The notes: generated by a model not told the origin, from the sequence alone. Positions 29,454 to 39,261 are shown, numbered from the stretch's first letter. The stretch: DNA of 64,000 bases from Zygosaccharomyces rouxii (GCF_000026365.1 NC_012993.1:434001-498000); one strand, 5' to 3'. Program-made: numbers and translations.

Positions 29454-32008
29454 AGCAGCAGCAGCAGCAGCCTACAACTTTACAACAGCAGCAGCAACAA
29501 CAACAACATGCTCAGCAGCAGAGATTGCAACAGCAGCAGCAGCAGCAGCAAGCCCAACAACAGCAAGGTAGATCAGTCAAATCAGAAGGTGAATTTCCAA
29601 ACATGTTAAGTCAGATCAATCAAATTTTTACCCCAGAGGAGCAAAGGGCTCTTTTACATGAAGCTATGGAAGCCTGTAAGAATTTTCAAAAGACTCAGTT
29701 TGGTAATAATATGACTGATTCAAACAGGCAGAATTTCATTAGAAAATATATTAATCACAAGGCCATTAAGAAGATCCAGAATGTGAGATTGGCACAAATG
29801 GCCGCTAGCGGAGCTACTCCACAACAGCATGCAGCACCTAATAATCAACGCCATTCAGTTTCGTTACAATCTCAACCTTCAGCTGGTGTAGGTACAGCTG
29901 GCCCCGCTGGCGGTGCCCCTACAGGTGGTCGTCCCAGTAGCTCAACGATCGCAGGTGCCCCTGCTGGTGGTTCTGGTGGTGGAGGCCCTCCTAATAATGG
30001 TACCCCTAATGTGCATAATTCCATGCCTTCACAAGGAGCATTGAATGCTCAATATAACCAAGCCAATTTAAGAAACAATGCTGCTGCTGCTGCTGCCCAG
30101 GGTGGGGCTCCTATTCAACAACCTAATAGAATGGCACAACCGCAGGCAAGGCCGTCTGTCCTACAAGCTTTTGCACCTACTCCACAAGATGTGGAAGTGG
30201 TCAAGAGAATATCTGCAGATGCCGCCAGAACTCCTCTTAGATTATCGGACTTGACCAATACTTTATCACCTCAAGAAAGGGACGAAATTAAACGTATGTT
30301 ACAGATAAATCAACAACTGTTTGCGCAAGTTAGTAATTATGCCCCCCAAGTCTACGTTTTTACCAAGAGTGAAAATTTCTTGAAAGAAGTCTTACAATTG
30401 AGAATATTTGTCAAAGAAATCTTGGAAAAATGTGCAAAGGAAATTTACGTGGTCAAGCTGGATACTGTAGAAAAATTGGTGATCAAATATAAGAAGTATT
30501 GGGAAAGTATGAAGATTCAATTGCTAAGAAGACAACAGTTGATCCAGCAACAACAACAGCTGCAGCAACAGAAGCAGAAGTTGGCAGTTCAGCAGCAAGC
30601 TGCTGGTAATACTCAGGCAGGTCTTAATATATCTCAGCAGCAACAGAGGGTGCAAGGTTCATTGCAACAGATCCAGCAGCAGATGCAACAGAAGCAACGT
30701 CAACAGCAACAGATGCAGCAGCAACAACAGGTCCAGCAACAACCTGTTCCTAAGGTCCCTCCAACTAACAGTAACATAGCGCTTGCTGCCCAAAATGCTG
30801 TAACAAATATGTCAAATCCAAGTGCCAATGGTACTCCTGGTGTCAATGCTGCAGGTGCTACTAATTACCAACCGCCATTGTCAGATGCAAGTATGGGGAT
30901 GTCTGCTGGTTCTGCTGTGGGTGTGGAAGCTCCTAGAACTGGATTGGGGCTCGATTTTATGGGTTCTCCCAATCTTGCCAAAGGCTCACCACCTACTGGT
31001 GCTACTACTGGTATGTCTCCAAAGAGAGAGTTAGCCAAAGCTGCCGCTACAGGTAATTTTACGAAGGCTAGATCTAATAGTTTAAAACCTTCGCCTAATG
31101 CATCTCAATCTAACATGAATACTCCTGTAGTGGTACCCCCACCGACAGGGAGCGGGTCAGCTACACCTGGTGTGTTAAACGTTGGTGATGGTATATCTCC
31201 ATTGAATGGTAAACCATTGGCTGTGGCAAATCATAAGACACCATCTCCATTAACTGTACCATCTATTTCACAAGTTCAAGCAACAGCATCTAACACAGAT
31301 AACCATCCCTTCGAAGAAGAGGAGGATGCTTTGAGAAAAATGAACATCAGGAAGGCAGAAATTATCTCAAGGTTTAAGCATCGCCAAGAAGTTTTTGGTA
31401 AATCGCCTCTGGATATGTTTTTATCAACTTTAGCCGATTGTATTGGCGTTAAGGATGCTAATGTGGAAGCTGTTATGACTATTCCCCCTGCAGTGGTGGA
31501 TCAAGTCAATGGCACTGGGAAGAAGAAGCTGAGTAAAATGGCTCAAAAAGCTAGAGATCAGGATGTCGTGCTCGTCTCCATTAAAGATAATAACAAGTTA
31601 GTCATGGAAAGTAAGACAAATCCTAAATCACAAAGTTATCAAGTTCCTTCCGACGCTCTAGGATCTGTCTTTAAGGATGTCTACGGTACAAGCGACATCA
31701 TGACGATGAATTTCAACGATCCATTTGGTATCTCGAGATCTGTCTCTGATGGCGCTGTTGTAGGATCCAGCCAGATAAATGCTAGGAAGAGAAAGTTGGA
31801 GGAGCTAGAAATAAGTCCGGCTAATTCGGCTAATTCACCTTCCTCCTCTTTAATGAGTGATTCTAAGAAAGTTAAGATAGATTCTCCGGAGGATATGTTC
31901 GTTACGAGGTATGGAGGAGACTCAGATACCAAACAGCTAATGAATACTGGTGTACCGTCAACTAACGTATGGGATTGGAATTATTGGGCTAAACTGGAGC
32001 AGCCGTGA
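28538..32008 (+). CDS. GAL11: Mediator tail subunit Gal11/Med15
   Basis: Tail module subunit of Mediator and the main docking surface for activators such as Gal4, Gcn4 and Pdr1. The N-terminal KIX domain occupies about residues 8-90 (LEERSRNVQDLLQVLMDINDI, FEAALYAKSSSKKEY). A long glutamine-rich region follows with several poly-Q tracts, the longest at about 29416-29470. Activator-binding segments lie between the tracts, for example MKVAIIPRELLQRIPNIPPGVNTWQQITELAQQKRLT. The C-terminal Mediator-association domain includes EEEEDALRKMNIRKAEIISRF and ends NVWDWNYWAKLEQP. At 1156 residues it exceeds S. cerevisiae Gal11 (1081), chiefly through the Q tracts. It precedes GSH2, as on chromosome XV. 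Confidence 0.94.
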
Positions 32009-32519
32009 TCTTTTTATTGAATTTTTCAGTATTGATTTTTCTTTTCGAAATTATATTCGAAATTCAAATGAACCTGATTTAATCTGCATTTATTGATCAA
32101 TTGGCATTAGATGGTGGAAGAAGAATAAGGGGAGATCGAAACTAATCAACTAGGATGTTGTCGGAGTAGGAATAATCAACAGAACGAGATCAAGAATGGA
32201 TTATTATTAAGTACCAACAAAAAAAGTTTAGGGGGGAACTCAAGAGAGCATTACAGTTCTTATCGTAATCTATCAGAATTCCTTTACATATTACTTGCAG
32301 TTTTGTAATTGTAATTTATTTCATGAAAGTTATTTACAGACTTTATTAGTATGTACTTTTCCTTGCTCTTTTAAGAGGTCGGCATCGAGCTGACTAAGTT
32401 GAAGACATTGAAGACAACCGCATAAAGGGGAAGTTTTAAGAGGTTAAAAGGTTAAAAACCTGCTAGATATTAGTATTCCGTTAGATACTTTAGGTGCATT
32501 GAAATAAGTTTGTATTACA
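32009..32519. promoter_or_regulatory. GSH2 promoter region with a Yap1-type site
   Basis: 511 bp between the tandem genes GAL11 and GSH2. TGACTAA at 32391-32397, the reverse complement of the Yap1 site TTAGTCA, is about 125 bp upstream of the GSH2 start. Yap1 control of glutathione synthesis genes is established in S. cerevisiae. Nothing else was recognised. Confidence 0.5.
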
Positions 32520-33971
32520 ATGGCTTCCACAGAAACGCCTAACTTGTCAGATGATGTTATAAAGAGGGACTTGTTACCAGAGATATATCAATGGTCATTG
32601 AGCAACGGATTGATCATGTATCCACCGAATTTCAAATTGGAAAGCGTATCAGTAGCCCCCACAACATTATATCCAACGCCTGTGCCAAGACGGAGTTTTC
32701 AAGATGCAATTGCTGTTCAGAAGGCGTATAATGAATTGTACTGTAATGTCTCTAGAGATGGAAATGAAAATTGGCTTACCAATGAATCTTCTAAGCTAGC
32801 TGAATTTGATTCTGAATTTACTGGGAGATTATGGGGATTGTATCAAAAGGCTTCAAAACAAGGTTATAGTCAAAAGCTAAGATTAGGTGTCTTTAGATCA
32901 GATTACTTGATAGATAAAAGGCATGACGAAATCAAACAAGTGGAATTCAATACCATTTCGGTATCCTTTGGTGGATTATCCTCTAAAGTTGGTCAATTGC
33001 ATAATTTTTTAAACGATTCTGGTAAATATTCTCCTGATAGAGGTTCAGAATTTTATTCAAACGAAATCCCTGTATCAGAGTCTGCTATCAAATTAGCAGA
33101 TGCATTGGCAACAGCAGTGGAGCACTATGAACCCCGCCAACCAAATCCAGTTGTGGCATTTGTTGTACAAGATGGTGAGAGAAATGTTTTTGATCAACGG
33201 ATAGTTGAATACAATTTGTTGCAGAGCCATGGCATACAAACCGTTAGATTTACACTTGAACAAGTAAAGACACATACATTTCTGGAGCCTGATAGTAGAA
33301 GGTTATATTGGAAGAAGAGTGGTCAAGAAATTGCCGTTATTTGGTTTAGGTCTGCATATTCACCTGCAGATTTTAAAACTGAAGAATCTTGGGAAAACAG
33401 ATTAATCTTGGAAACTAGTTATGCGATAAAGGCACCAGATCTTTTAATACAATTGTCAGGTACAAAGAAGATCCAACAGTTGTTAACCAATCCTGATATT
33501 TTAGCTCAATTTGTTCCAGATGAGTCATCAAGAAGCCAATTACTATCAACATTTGTTAACATTTATCCTTTAGATGATTCATCACTAGGTAGAGAAGGTA
33601 AGCGATTGGCCTTTGAACAACCTTTCAATTACGTTTTAAAGCCACAGCGTGAAGGTGGTGGTAATAATATTTACAAAAACGATATACCGGATGCCTTGAG
33701 GAAAATGGATGAAAAGGATTGGGCCGCATATATCTTGATGGAATTGATCCAACCAGAACCTAACAAGAAAAATGTTGTTTTACGTGGTTCAGAATATTAT
33801 AAAGAGCCCATTTTAAGTGAATTGGGAATTTTTGGATGTGTTCTCTTTGATGAATCCGAAATTCATTATAACCAATACTCTGGATGGTTATTGAGATCAA
33901 AATTCAACAGTTCGAATGAGGGGGGTGTAGCAGCAGGATTTGGTTGCGTAGATAGCTTGGTCTTGTATTGA
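32520..33971 (+). CDS. GSH2: Glutathione synthetase
   Basis: ATP-dependent ligase joining gamma-glutamylcysteine and glycine, the last step of glutathione synthesis, in the cytosol. Family marks include LGVFRSDYLID, EFNTISVSFGGLSSKVGQLHNFL, the substrate-domain WFRSAYSPADF and the glycine-rich ATP-grasp segment FNYVLKPQREGGGNNIYKND, with the C-terminal LRSKFNSSNEGGVAAGFGCVDSLVL. The 483-residue length matches S. cerevisiae (491). The start is the ATG at 32520. It converges with the first RRT8/LDS gene, with 49 bp between stop codons. A Yap1-type site upstream suggests oxidative-stress induction. Confidence 0.97.
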   Translation: MASTETPNLSDDVIKRDLLPEIYQWSLSNGLIMYPPNFKLESVSVAPTTLYPTPVPRRSFQDAIAVQKAYNELYCNVSRDGNENWLTNESSKLAEFDSEFTGRLWGLYQKASKQGYSQKLRLGVFRSDYLIDKRHDEIKQVEFNTISVSFGGLSSKVGQLHNFLNDSGKYSPDRGSEFYSNEIPVSESAIKLADALATAVEHYEPRQPNPVVAFVVQDGERNVFDQRIVEYNLLQSHGIQTVRFTLEQVKTHTFLEPDSRRLYWKKSGQEIAVIWFRSAYSPADFKTEESWENRLILETSYAIKAPDLLIQLSGTKKIQQLLTNPDILAQFVPDESSRSQLLSTFVNIYPLDDSSLGREGKRLAFEQPFNYVLKPQREGGGNNIYKNDIPDALRKMDEKDWAAYILMELIQPEPNKKNVVLRGSEYYKEPILSELGIFGCVLFDESEIHYNQYSGWLLRSKFNSSNEGGVAAGFGCVDSLVLY

Positions 33972-34020
33972 TTTTGTTTTTACTTTTTAGAGGACGTCTT
34001 ATGTATTATGGATACATTAT

Positions 34021-35082
34021 TTAAGAACGTTTTTTCTTTATAATATCTATACTCCATCTAGCAGCACCTACTGTATTGCTAGTCATGGTGATGATTGAAA
34101 ATAAAGGTAAAAATTCTAAAATACCTGCAGCCATACCAAAACTGTAAAATAATCCTAAATGTTCATATTCGTAATTTTTGGCCGCCATTGGATCTGTACC
34201 ACTGAGAACGAAATATCTGCCCATGTAAGAAGAAGCTCTCCTTGAACTGATCAATTGGTTTACAATTGGCGGTCCAATTAATGGTATAAGAGATATTCCT
34301 GCTAATATAACCGCTACCAATATTTTTCTCATGATATTTAAAATCCATAGAGGGACTACAAAGCTCCAAAATTCCGCCATAGACCAATGAATTCTATTAT
34401 CAGAATCTGCAGAGACGGTTATAAATTTCGCCCTTGCTAAAAATTCACTTTGACCATGTAAGTAGAGTGTTGTATCAAAAATTTGGTTACTGATATAGGT
34501 TAATATAATTTTTCGACAAACAAGTGCGGTAAGAGCATTTGTTTGTAAAAGCCATTGAATGTGTACAAGTATAAATCCTAGAGGACCTAAAGTCATAACA
34601 GCCCACGCCAAGAGGGCGGGCAAAACAACGACGTAATAGATAGCACCAATTGTCACGAAAGTAGCTGTATAACTTAGAGCAAACACACTAAGTTGGCGCC
34701 AATAGATTTTGTGCGTTAGAACTTCAATGAGACCCTAGTGAAGTTAGCATTCTGCAGTAAAGAAAAAAACGAATGGTATTAGAAAAATGTCATAACGTAC
34801 CAATACGGGATATATGAATGCAAATCCCAGGAAGAAATCGTTTAGGAAATTTTTTTGGATCAGAGTTCGTCTCAATCTGATTGTAGGTACGAGTTCTGAG
34901 AAAAGTTTGTTGAGAGAAGTATTTGACGGTTCCTTTGATTTGGAATTTTCTTTTTTCTGTGAGTTTACCACCAAAGGGAATTCCTGTTGTGAGCCTTGAA
35001 TTATATTAGATATTGGTTTTTCTAGAGCATTATTGTCGCTAGAATTTTTCCAATGGCTTACGAGAACCGTACTATTTGTCAT
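34021..35082 (-). CDS. RRT8/LDS-family membrane protein with one intron (exons 35082-34801 and 34734-34021)
   Basis: The family (S. cerevisiae RRT8, LDS1, LDS2) consists of outer-spore-wall and lipid-droplet-linked proteins of the EI24-like membrane group. Two frames must be spliced. Exon 1 (94 codons from the ATG at 35082) ends FLGFAFIYPVL, at a GTACGT donor (34800-34795). The 66-nt intron has branch box TGCTAAC (34749-34743) and acceptor TAG ending at 34735. Exon 2 opens GLIEVLTHKIYWRQLSVFAL. The junction recreates the family segment seen unspliced in the two paralogs next door (FLYPHKGVQMFLTHK and VIYPFLGVLELVRHG). The predicted product is 331 residues with about four to six hydrophobic helices, including GPLGFILVHIQWLL and ISLIPLIGPPIVNQLISSRR. 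S. cerevisiae LDS2 is, from memory, also intron-containing, so orthology to LDS2 is possible; RRT8 is the alternative. Confidence 0.82.
34735..34800 (-). other. Spliceosomal intron, 66 nt
   Basis: The donor is GTACGT at 34800-34795, the branch sequence TGCTAAC at 34749-34743 (branch A at 34744), and the acceptor CACTAG ends at 34735, only nine bases from the branch adenine. A pyrimidine-rich stretch lies between donor and branch. Removal joins two frames of the same protein family at a codon boundary. Confidence 0.82.
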
Positions 35083-35257
35083 GAACTCTATAGATGGGTT
35101 TGGAAACACACAATTCTGTACTCAGGTCAGACCTTATCTAATTTGTTTTCATTTTTTTTAAAATAGGTGTGTTCTTTTTTTTTTTTTTTCTCCGCGACAC
35201 ACTGACACAAGGTGACATTGTGGTAGCAGAAAAAATAAATTATGTGTTTCGAGAACT

Positions 35258-36544
35258 TTAATTCAAATCCTGAGCTGAATGCGCTTCTTGATCATCTGGG
35301 GCTAACCATCTGGACCCTTCTTCATCAAAATTTTGTACTGTAAGGGAGTCGTTATCAAATTTGGCTCTTATGACACCACCACACTCTTGGCCCGTATAAC
35401 TTTTTGAACATTGCCAGATGTATTGCCCCCTTGTCTTTGGATCCTTGAATGCTCTCCTTAAATCCATAGGTGATCCGCACTTTTTACACTTTGGACATCT
35501 ATCTAAGAACTTTCTTAAATAGCAGCGGTAAGTCAAATTTATTCTTACGTGACCAGAAATTGGATGAGGCTTCAGGGGAGAATTTTTTGAGTGACCATGA
35601 ACACAATGTCTGTATTCTTCCTGAAATCCGGCATGCATAATGACCAAGGTATTATGTGGAGGTCTTATGATGTATATTTGAGAATTAGAAGGGTAATTCT
35701 TTCGAACTCTAAATTCCCTTGAACAACCAAGACTCAATGATGCAATTATGGGTTGAGGTCCAATTGAGGTCATCTTATCAGAGTGCCAATCTAAATTGCT
35801 CTCCTTATAGTATCGATTCACCAATACCACATCGCCTTTCCAATTCGGTGATCTTATTTGATAGGGCAATAGATCTCTTTGAGCAATGCAATCATTTACT
35901 AGGTCCTCGATTAGCAATTGAGCCATCTTCAAATCGTCATCATACTGTGCAATACGACTCAAAGAATAGGAATTGTAATAAATCCTGATATTACCTGCAG
36001 AAATCTCTTCACTAGAGGAAAACATTTTAGTCAAATGGTTGGAAGTACATTTCTTGCCAAAAAGATAGAATTGATTGGGGGTAAAGCTATCATTATCTTG
36101 CGACAGTTTTTTCAGTAAACTGTTAGCTAAAAGCTCAGGTAGAACATTCTTGTGAACAGAAACATATTTAATGTTAGTCTCAATATCTTCCTTAGTAAAA
36201 AGTTCAATAGCTCTATTAGAAATCTTGCCCAATGAGCCCTCAGAAACTGACTTAATCTTATTATTTGGATCCTTGATAAAACTGTTTAAGCTCTTTTGAA
36301 CCTTGGGAGCTGGCGAAACTGCTTCATCTTCATGCTTCCCCTTGGCACATAAAATATCAGTTTCACTAGTCCTTTGAACACCTAGCGAATCGTTTATCAA
36401 CTCTACAGCAGCCTCTAGATTTCCCTCGCAAGAGACCAGAATCTCTAAATAAAACGATTCAGTCTCCGGTGACGCAGGAACAATATCCCGGTAGAGCTTT
36501 GACAATTGTTCAAGCTTCTTCTCAGTTAGACCATCAGTGGACAT
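35258..36544 (-). CDS. CUE - AlkB-like 2-oxoglutarate/Fe(II) dioxygenase - GRF zinc-finger protein
   Basis: A three-domain protein of 428 residues. The N-terminus (about 8-55, KKLEQLSKLYRDIVPASPE to LEAAVELINDSL) looks like a CUE ubiquitin-binding fold. The middle is AlkB-like: metal ligands HSD near 255-257 and a histidine in EEYRHCVHGH near 313, with the 2-oxoglutarate-binding VRINLTYR near 334. ALKBH2/3-type enzymes use these to reverse N-alkyl damage on DNA or RNA bases. The C-terminus (about 350-405) is a GRF-type zinc finger: CPKCKKCGSP, YIWQCSKS, GQECGGVI. To my knowledge S. cerevisiae has no AlkB homologue, whereas other fungi have this domain set. It is inserted in the RRT8/LDS cluster. 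Role inferred: alkylation repair; substrate unknown. Confidence 0.85.
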   Translation of the reverse strand: MSTDGLTEKKLEQLSKLYRDIVPASPETESFYLEILVSCEGNLEAAVELINDSLGVQRTSETDILCAKGKHEDEAVSPAPKVQKSLNSFIKDPNNKIKSVSEGSLGKISNRAIELFTKEDIETNIKYVSVHKNVLPELLANSLLKKLSQDNDSFTPNQFYLFGKKCTSNHLTKMFSSSEEISAGNIRIYYNSYSLSRIAQYDDDLKMAQLLIEDLVNDCIAQRDLLPYQIRSPNWKGDVVLVNRYYKESNLDWHSDKMTSIGPQPIIASLSLGCSREFRVRKNYPSNSQIYIIRPPHNTLVIMHAGFQEEYRHCVHGHSKNSPLKPHPISGHVRINLTYRCYLRKFLDRCPKCKKCGSPMDLRRAFKDPKTRGQYIWQCSKSYTGQECGGVIRAKFDNDSLTVQNFDEEGSRWLAPDDQEAHSAQDLN

Positions 36545-36695
36545 ACCGCATTTTAGTCAAGCAACAACTTTATCCTTTTTATTTTACTACTTATGTTATT
36601 GATTAGAAAGAAGTAAGAGTACATCTTAAGCTGGCAACACATCGAGCGGAATTACGTTGCGACACATGATTGTAATAATAAAGCTATTGGAGGGT

Positions 36696-37610
36696 TCAGA
36701 TAGGTTTCTTTTTAGCTTGATGATCTCTTACCATGCTAATCTCCCACAGAGTACATCCGATCAGATTGGTGCATACTGCAACTCCTGCTAATATCGGGAT
36801 ACTCTCTAGTATACCAGTACTTGCACCAAGTAGAAGCCATCTTGCATAACCACCGTAGTATATTCTGGTCAAGGCACGCTTATCGTATTGCCTAACGTCC
36901 TTATAAAACGGTAAGACGTAGTCGAATCCTCTATGAGGACTTGTATGGAACTTCAGCAGTAATACACCGACGATCGGGATCAGTGAAACCATATACCAGA
37001 CCATAAAGATGCCTAACGCTATCAAGTACTGTACCGTCATTGAAGGAAGGGCCCCACCCCAAAATTCAATAGTTGTCACATAGTGGATCCATGGTATTGC
37101 GTGATCTTCAGGTCTCGGATGTATTGTATCTGGTGTCAACAGTACTGACGACATCTTATGCCTTGTAAATATAAGTCTTAGTAGATTGAGGCCACCTCGC
37201 ACTTTATCCCGTCTCACTTCATGGCAAGCCACCAGATTACTGAATTGAATGCCATGTATTATGGCTAATGGAAATCCCATGGGTCCCAATATACCGTAAG
37301 CGGCTACTGTGAAGGGGAATAGGAATACGAAATAAAGAAATGCCACACATACCAGCTCGACCAAATATGTGACTAGAAACGACATGAGGAAGTAGTAGTA
37401 ATCCCCATGTCTCACCAGCTCTAACACCCCCAAGAATGGGTAAATCACAATACCAATATTGGTGAATAAGTCACTTGTAAAATTCGAAAGTACAAGGATT
37501 ATACAATCTTTGGTATAATGAGCTTCTAGAGTATAAAAATCAATAATGCGTTTAAATGCATTGTTCTTTGGTTGTCCAGCAGGTTGGATGACAGTAGTAG
37601 TATCAGCCAT
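36696..37610 (-). CDS. RRT8/LDS-family multi-pass membrane protein
   Basis: 304 residues from the ATG at 37610, with several hydrophobic helices (FLMSFLVTYLVELVCVAFLYFVFLF, YLIALGIFMVWYMVSLIPIVGVLLL). It shares with its neighbours the core pattern LGPMGFPLAIIHGIQFSNL, a Pro-containing helix ending in a short basic turn, and the C-terminal cap GILESIPILAGVAVCTNLIGCTLWEIS. The S. cerevisiae relatives Rrt8, Lds1 and Lds2 act in spore-wall (dityrosine layer) formation and localise to lipid droplets in sporulating cells. The flanking gene order (GSH2 ... PSK) is that of both YOL048C-YOL047C and YAL018C. I do not assign a one-to-one ortholog. Confidence 0.85.
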   Translation of the reverse strand: MADTTTVIQPAGQPKNNAFKRIIDFYTLEAHYTKDCIILVLSNFTSDLFTNIGIVIYPFLGVLELVRHGDYYYFLMSFLVTYLVELVCVAFLYFVFLFPFTVAAYGILGPMGFPLAIIHGIQFSNLVACHEVRRDKVRGGLNLLRLIFTRHKMSSVLLTPDTIHPRPEDHAIPWIHYVTTIEFWGGALPSMTVQYLIALGIFMVWYMVSLIPIVGVLLLKFHTSPHRGFDYVLPFYKDVRQYDKRALTRIYYGGYARWLLLGASTGILESIPILAGVAVCTNLIGCTLWEISMVRDHQAKKKPI

Positions 37611-37716
37611 GGTGTTAGCGGTAATGCTGACCTAAGTTTGTGGTGGGTTTGAAAAGAGAAGAAGAATTCCAATAGATTTATGTATATTATATCAACTATA
37701 AAAGAATAATGAAATT

Positions 37717-38616
37717 CTACAATTTTTGATCAATGCCCCATAGAGCACCACCAATGGTATTTGTACATAATGCAAATCCTGCCAAAAATGGTATATTTTC
37801 AAGCAAACCTGCTGCTAATCCAAATGCAGCATATTGACCAAATTGATCAAAAATTCTATTATAGCGTTTAATGCTATCAACACCTTGTAATCTCATAATC
37901 TTCGTAAAATATACCTTTGAGATGAATGGTGAAATTAACAGGTGGAAAACAGGTGGACCTAAAAGTGGGAAAGAGGATATCAGTAGTAAGATTAAAAGCC
38001 CAATAAATCCAAGGAAATACTTGATGATTTTTAATGGCACATAAAATACCCAAAAATATAATGTTGAAATGGGGACATAATATTTTATTGGGTCTTTATT
38101 GTAAACAGTTTCTAAGCCTTTTAATTTTAATGTTGTAGAGACCATGTGGTTATTGAAGTGGCATAATCTCATAAACATCATTGTTAACATATTTGTGTGC
38201 AAAAACGAGTGGACCCATGTTAAAATCATTCCTGGTGGTCCAAATACTGCAAAGAACGTTGTATACATCGGTGTAATGGTCCCCCAATAAAACATACTCA
38301 CTAGGGTAAACATTAATAGGTATATTGCTAAGATTCCCAGTATACTCAAGGAATATTCAGTTTTGTGGGTTAAAAACATTTGAACTCCTTTGTGTGGGTA
38401 CAAAAATGCACTACCATCGAAGAATTCATCAACAAAATTCCCACTTGCCTTTGAAACTCTTTTAGTCAGTGATTCGCCTTCCTTCCTAAAAACGTTATGG
38501 CCATAATCCCTGAATGCTAATTGAGAATCAGGATGTTTCTCAAATTGTTGATCATGATCATACTTGTAGATGAAAGCCCCAATGCCGGTAAGAATTAAAG
38601 AACCTCCAAAACTCAT
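37717..38616 (-). CDS. RRT8/LDS-family multi-pass membrane protein
   Basis: 299 residues from the ATG at 38616, starting MSFGGSLILTG. Four or more membrane segments: SILGILAIYLLMFTLVSMFYW, FAVFGPPGMILTWVHSFLHTNML, FLGFIGLLILLLISSFPLLGPPVFHLLI and AAFGLAAGLLENIPFLAGFALCTN. The C-terminal cap (LLENIPFLAGFALCTNTIGGALWGI) aligns with that of the neighbouring paralog. The third member of the cluster, it lies closest to PSK, with which it is divergent, as LDS1 and PSK1 are on chromosome I. That makes LDS1 or LDS2 the likeliest counterpart, but I leave the symbol open. Confidence 0.85.
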   Translation of the reverse strand: MSFGGSLILTGIGAFIYKYDHDQQFEKHPDSQLAFRDYGHNVFRKEGESLTKRVSKASGNFVDEFFDGSAFLYPHKGVQMFLTHKTEYSLSILGILAIYLLMFTLVSMFYWGTITPMYTTFFAVFGPPGMILTWVHSFLHTNMLTMMFMRLCHFNNHMVSTTLKLKGLETVYNKDPIKYYVPISTLYFWVFYVPLKIIKYFLGFIGLLILLLISSFPLLGPPVFHLLISPFISKVYFTKIMRLQGVDSIKRYNRIFDQFGQYAAFGLAAGLLENIPFLAGFALCTNTIGGALWGIDQKL

Positions 38617-39261
38617 ATCTGATTTGCTATAGTGCTGAGGGCAGAAAAGGAAAAAAAGCTAGAGAATACATTCAAAGTATCAATTCTAAGCTACTTGATA
38701 CCATTCTATACCATTTTATACCATTTGGCATTTCTTGTGTCCATTTAAATCCACAGAAGACGATATAATAGTTTATATTAATTTCATTCTTATTTAATTC
38801 TATTTTGTGGCGCGACAGATTTTGTCCGGACCGTAAATCACTGCCGAAATTAACAGTTCCGATTTCTAGACACGTGCCCTAATTTCTGTAAATCCCATAG
38901 CCCTAAACGGTCTTTTTTCCCTTCTACTAAAATTGATCAAAGACAACGTAATATTGGCATAACAAGAAGCCATTTGATCCCATTAAACTCATCGTGAACC
39001 ACAATTCAGCCACTTAAAGGGAGTTCAAGGGTTAAAACATTGATTTATATAATTCACAAAGGTGGATTATCCTATATCGGTATAATAGTTCAGGAGTACT
39101 ATTGAAGTGGGCCGATAAAGAAGAGTAAAAAGAGCTCAAAAAAAGATTGGTTTCAGTTCAATAGGACCATTGGATAAACGCTCAAGATTCGGAGGCCTTC
39201 TTCTCGATAGGTAATTGAAAGCCTTTTTTTTTTAAGAGAAGATTGGTTACCTTCACTCGTT
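38617..39261. promoter_or_regulatory. Divergent LDS/PSK promoter region with Cbf1 and Tbf1-type sites
   Basis: 645 bp between divergent genes. CACGTG and GCCCTAA are fused at about 38871-38882, and a second AGCCCTAA is at about 38899-38906; RCCCTAA is the Tbf1 core. A 10-bp repeat TACCATTYTA occurs three times at 38699-38728. Poly-T and poly-A tracts flank the PSK side. Tbf1 sites are typical of snoRNA promoters in yeasts, but I could not find C/D or H/ACA boxes here. Confidence 0.45.

Noticed and set aside
34744..35109. Separate 121-codon minus-strand gene beside the first RRT8/LDS gene
   Set aside because: It begins with GTG, and its first part is exon 1 of the spliced RRT8/LDS gene; the last 19 codons are intron read-through.
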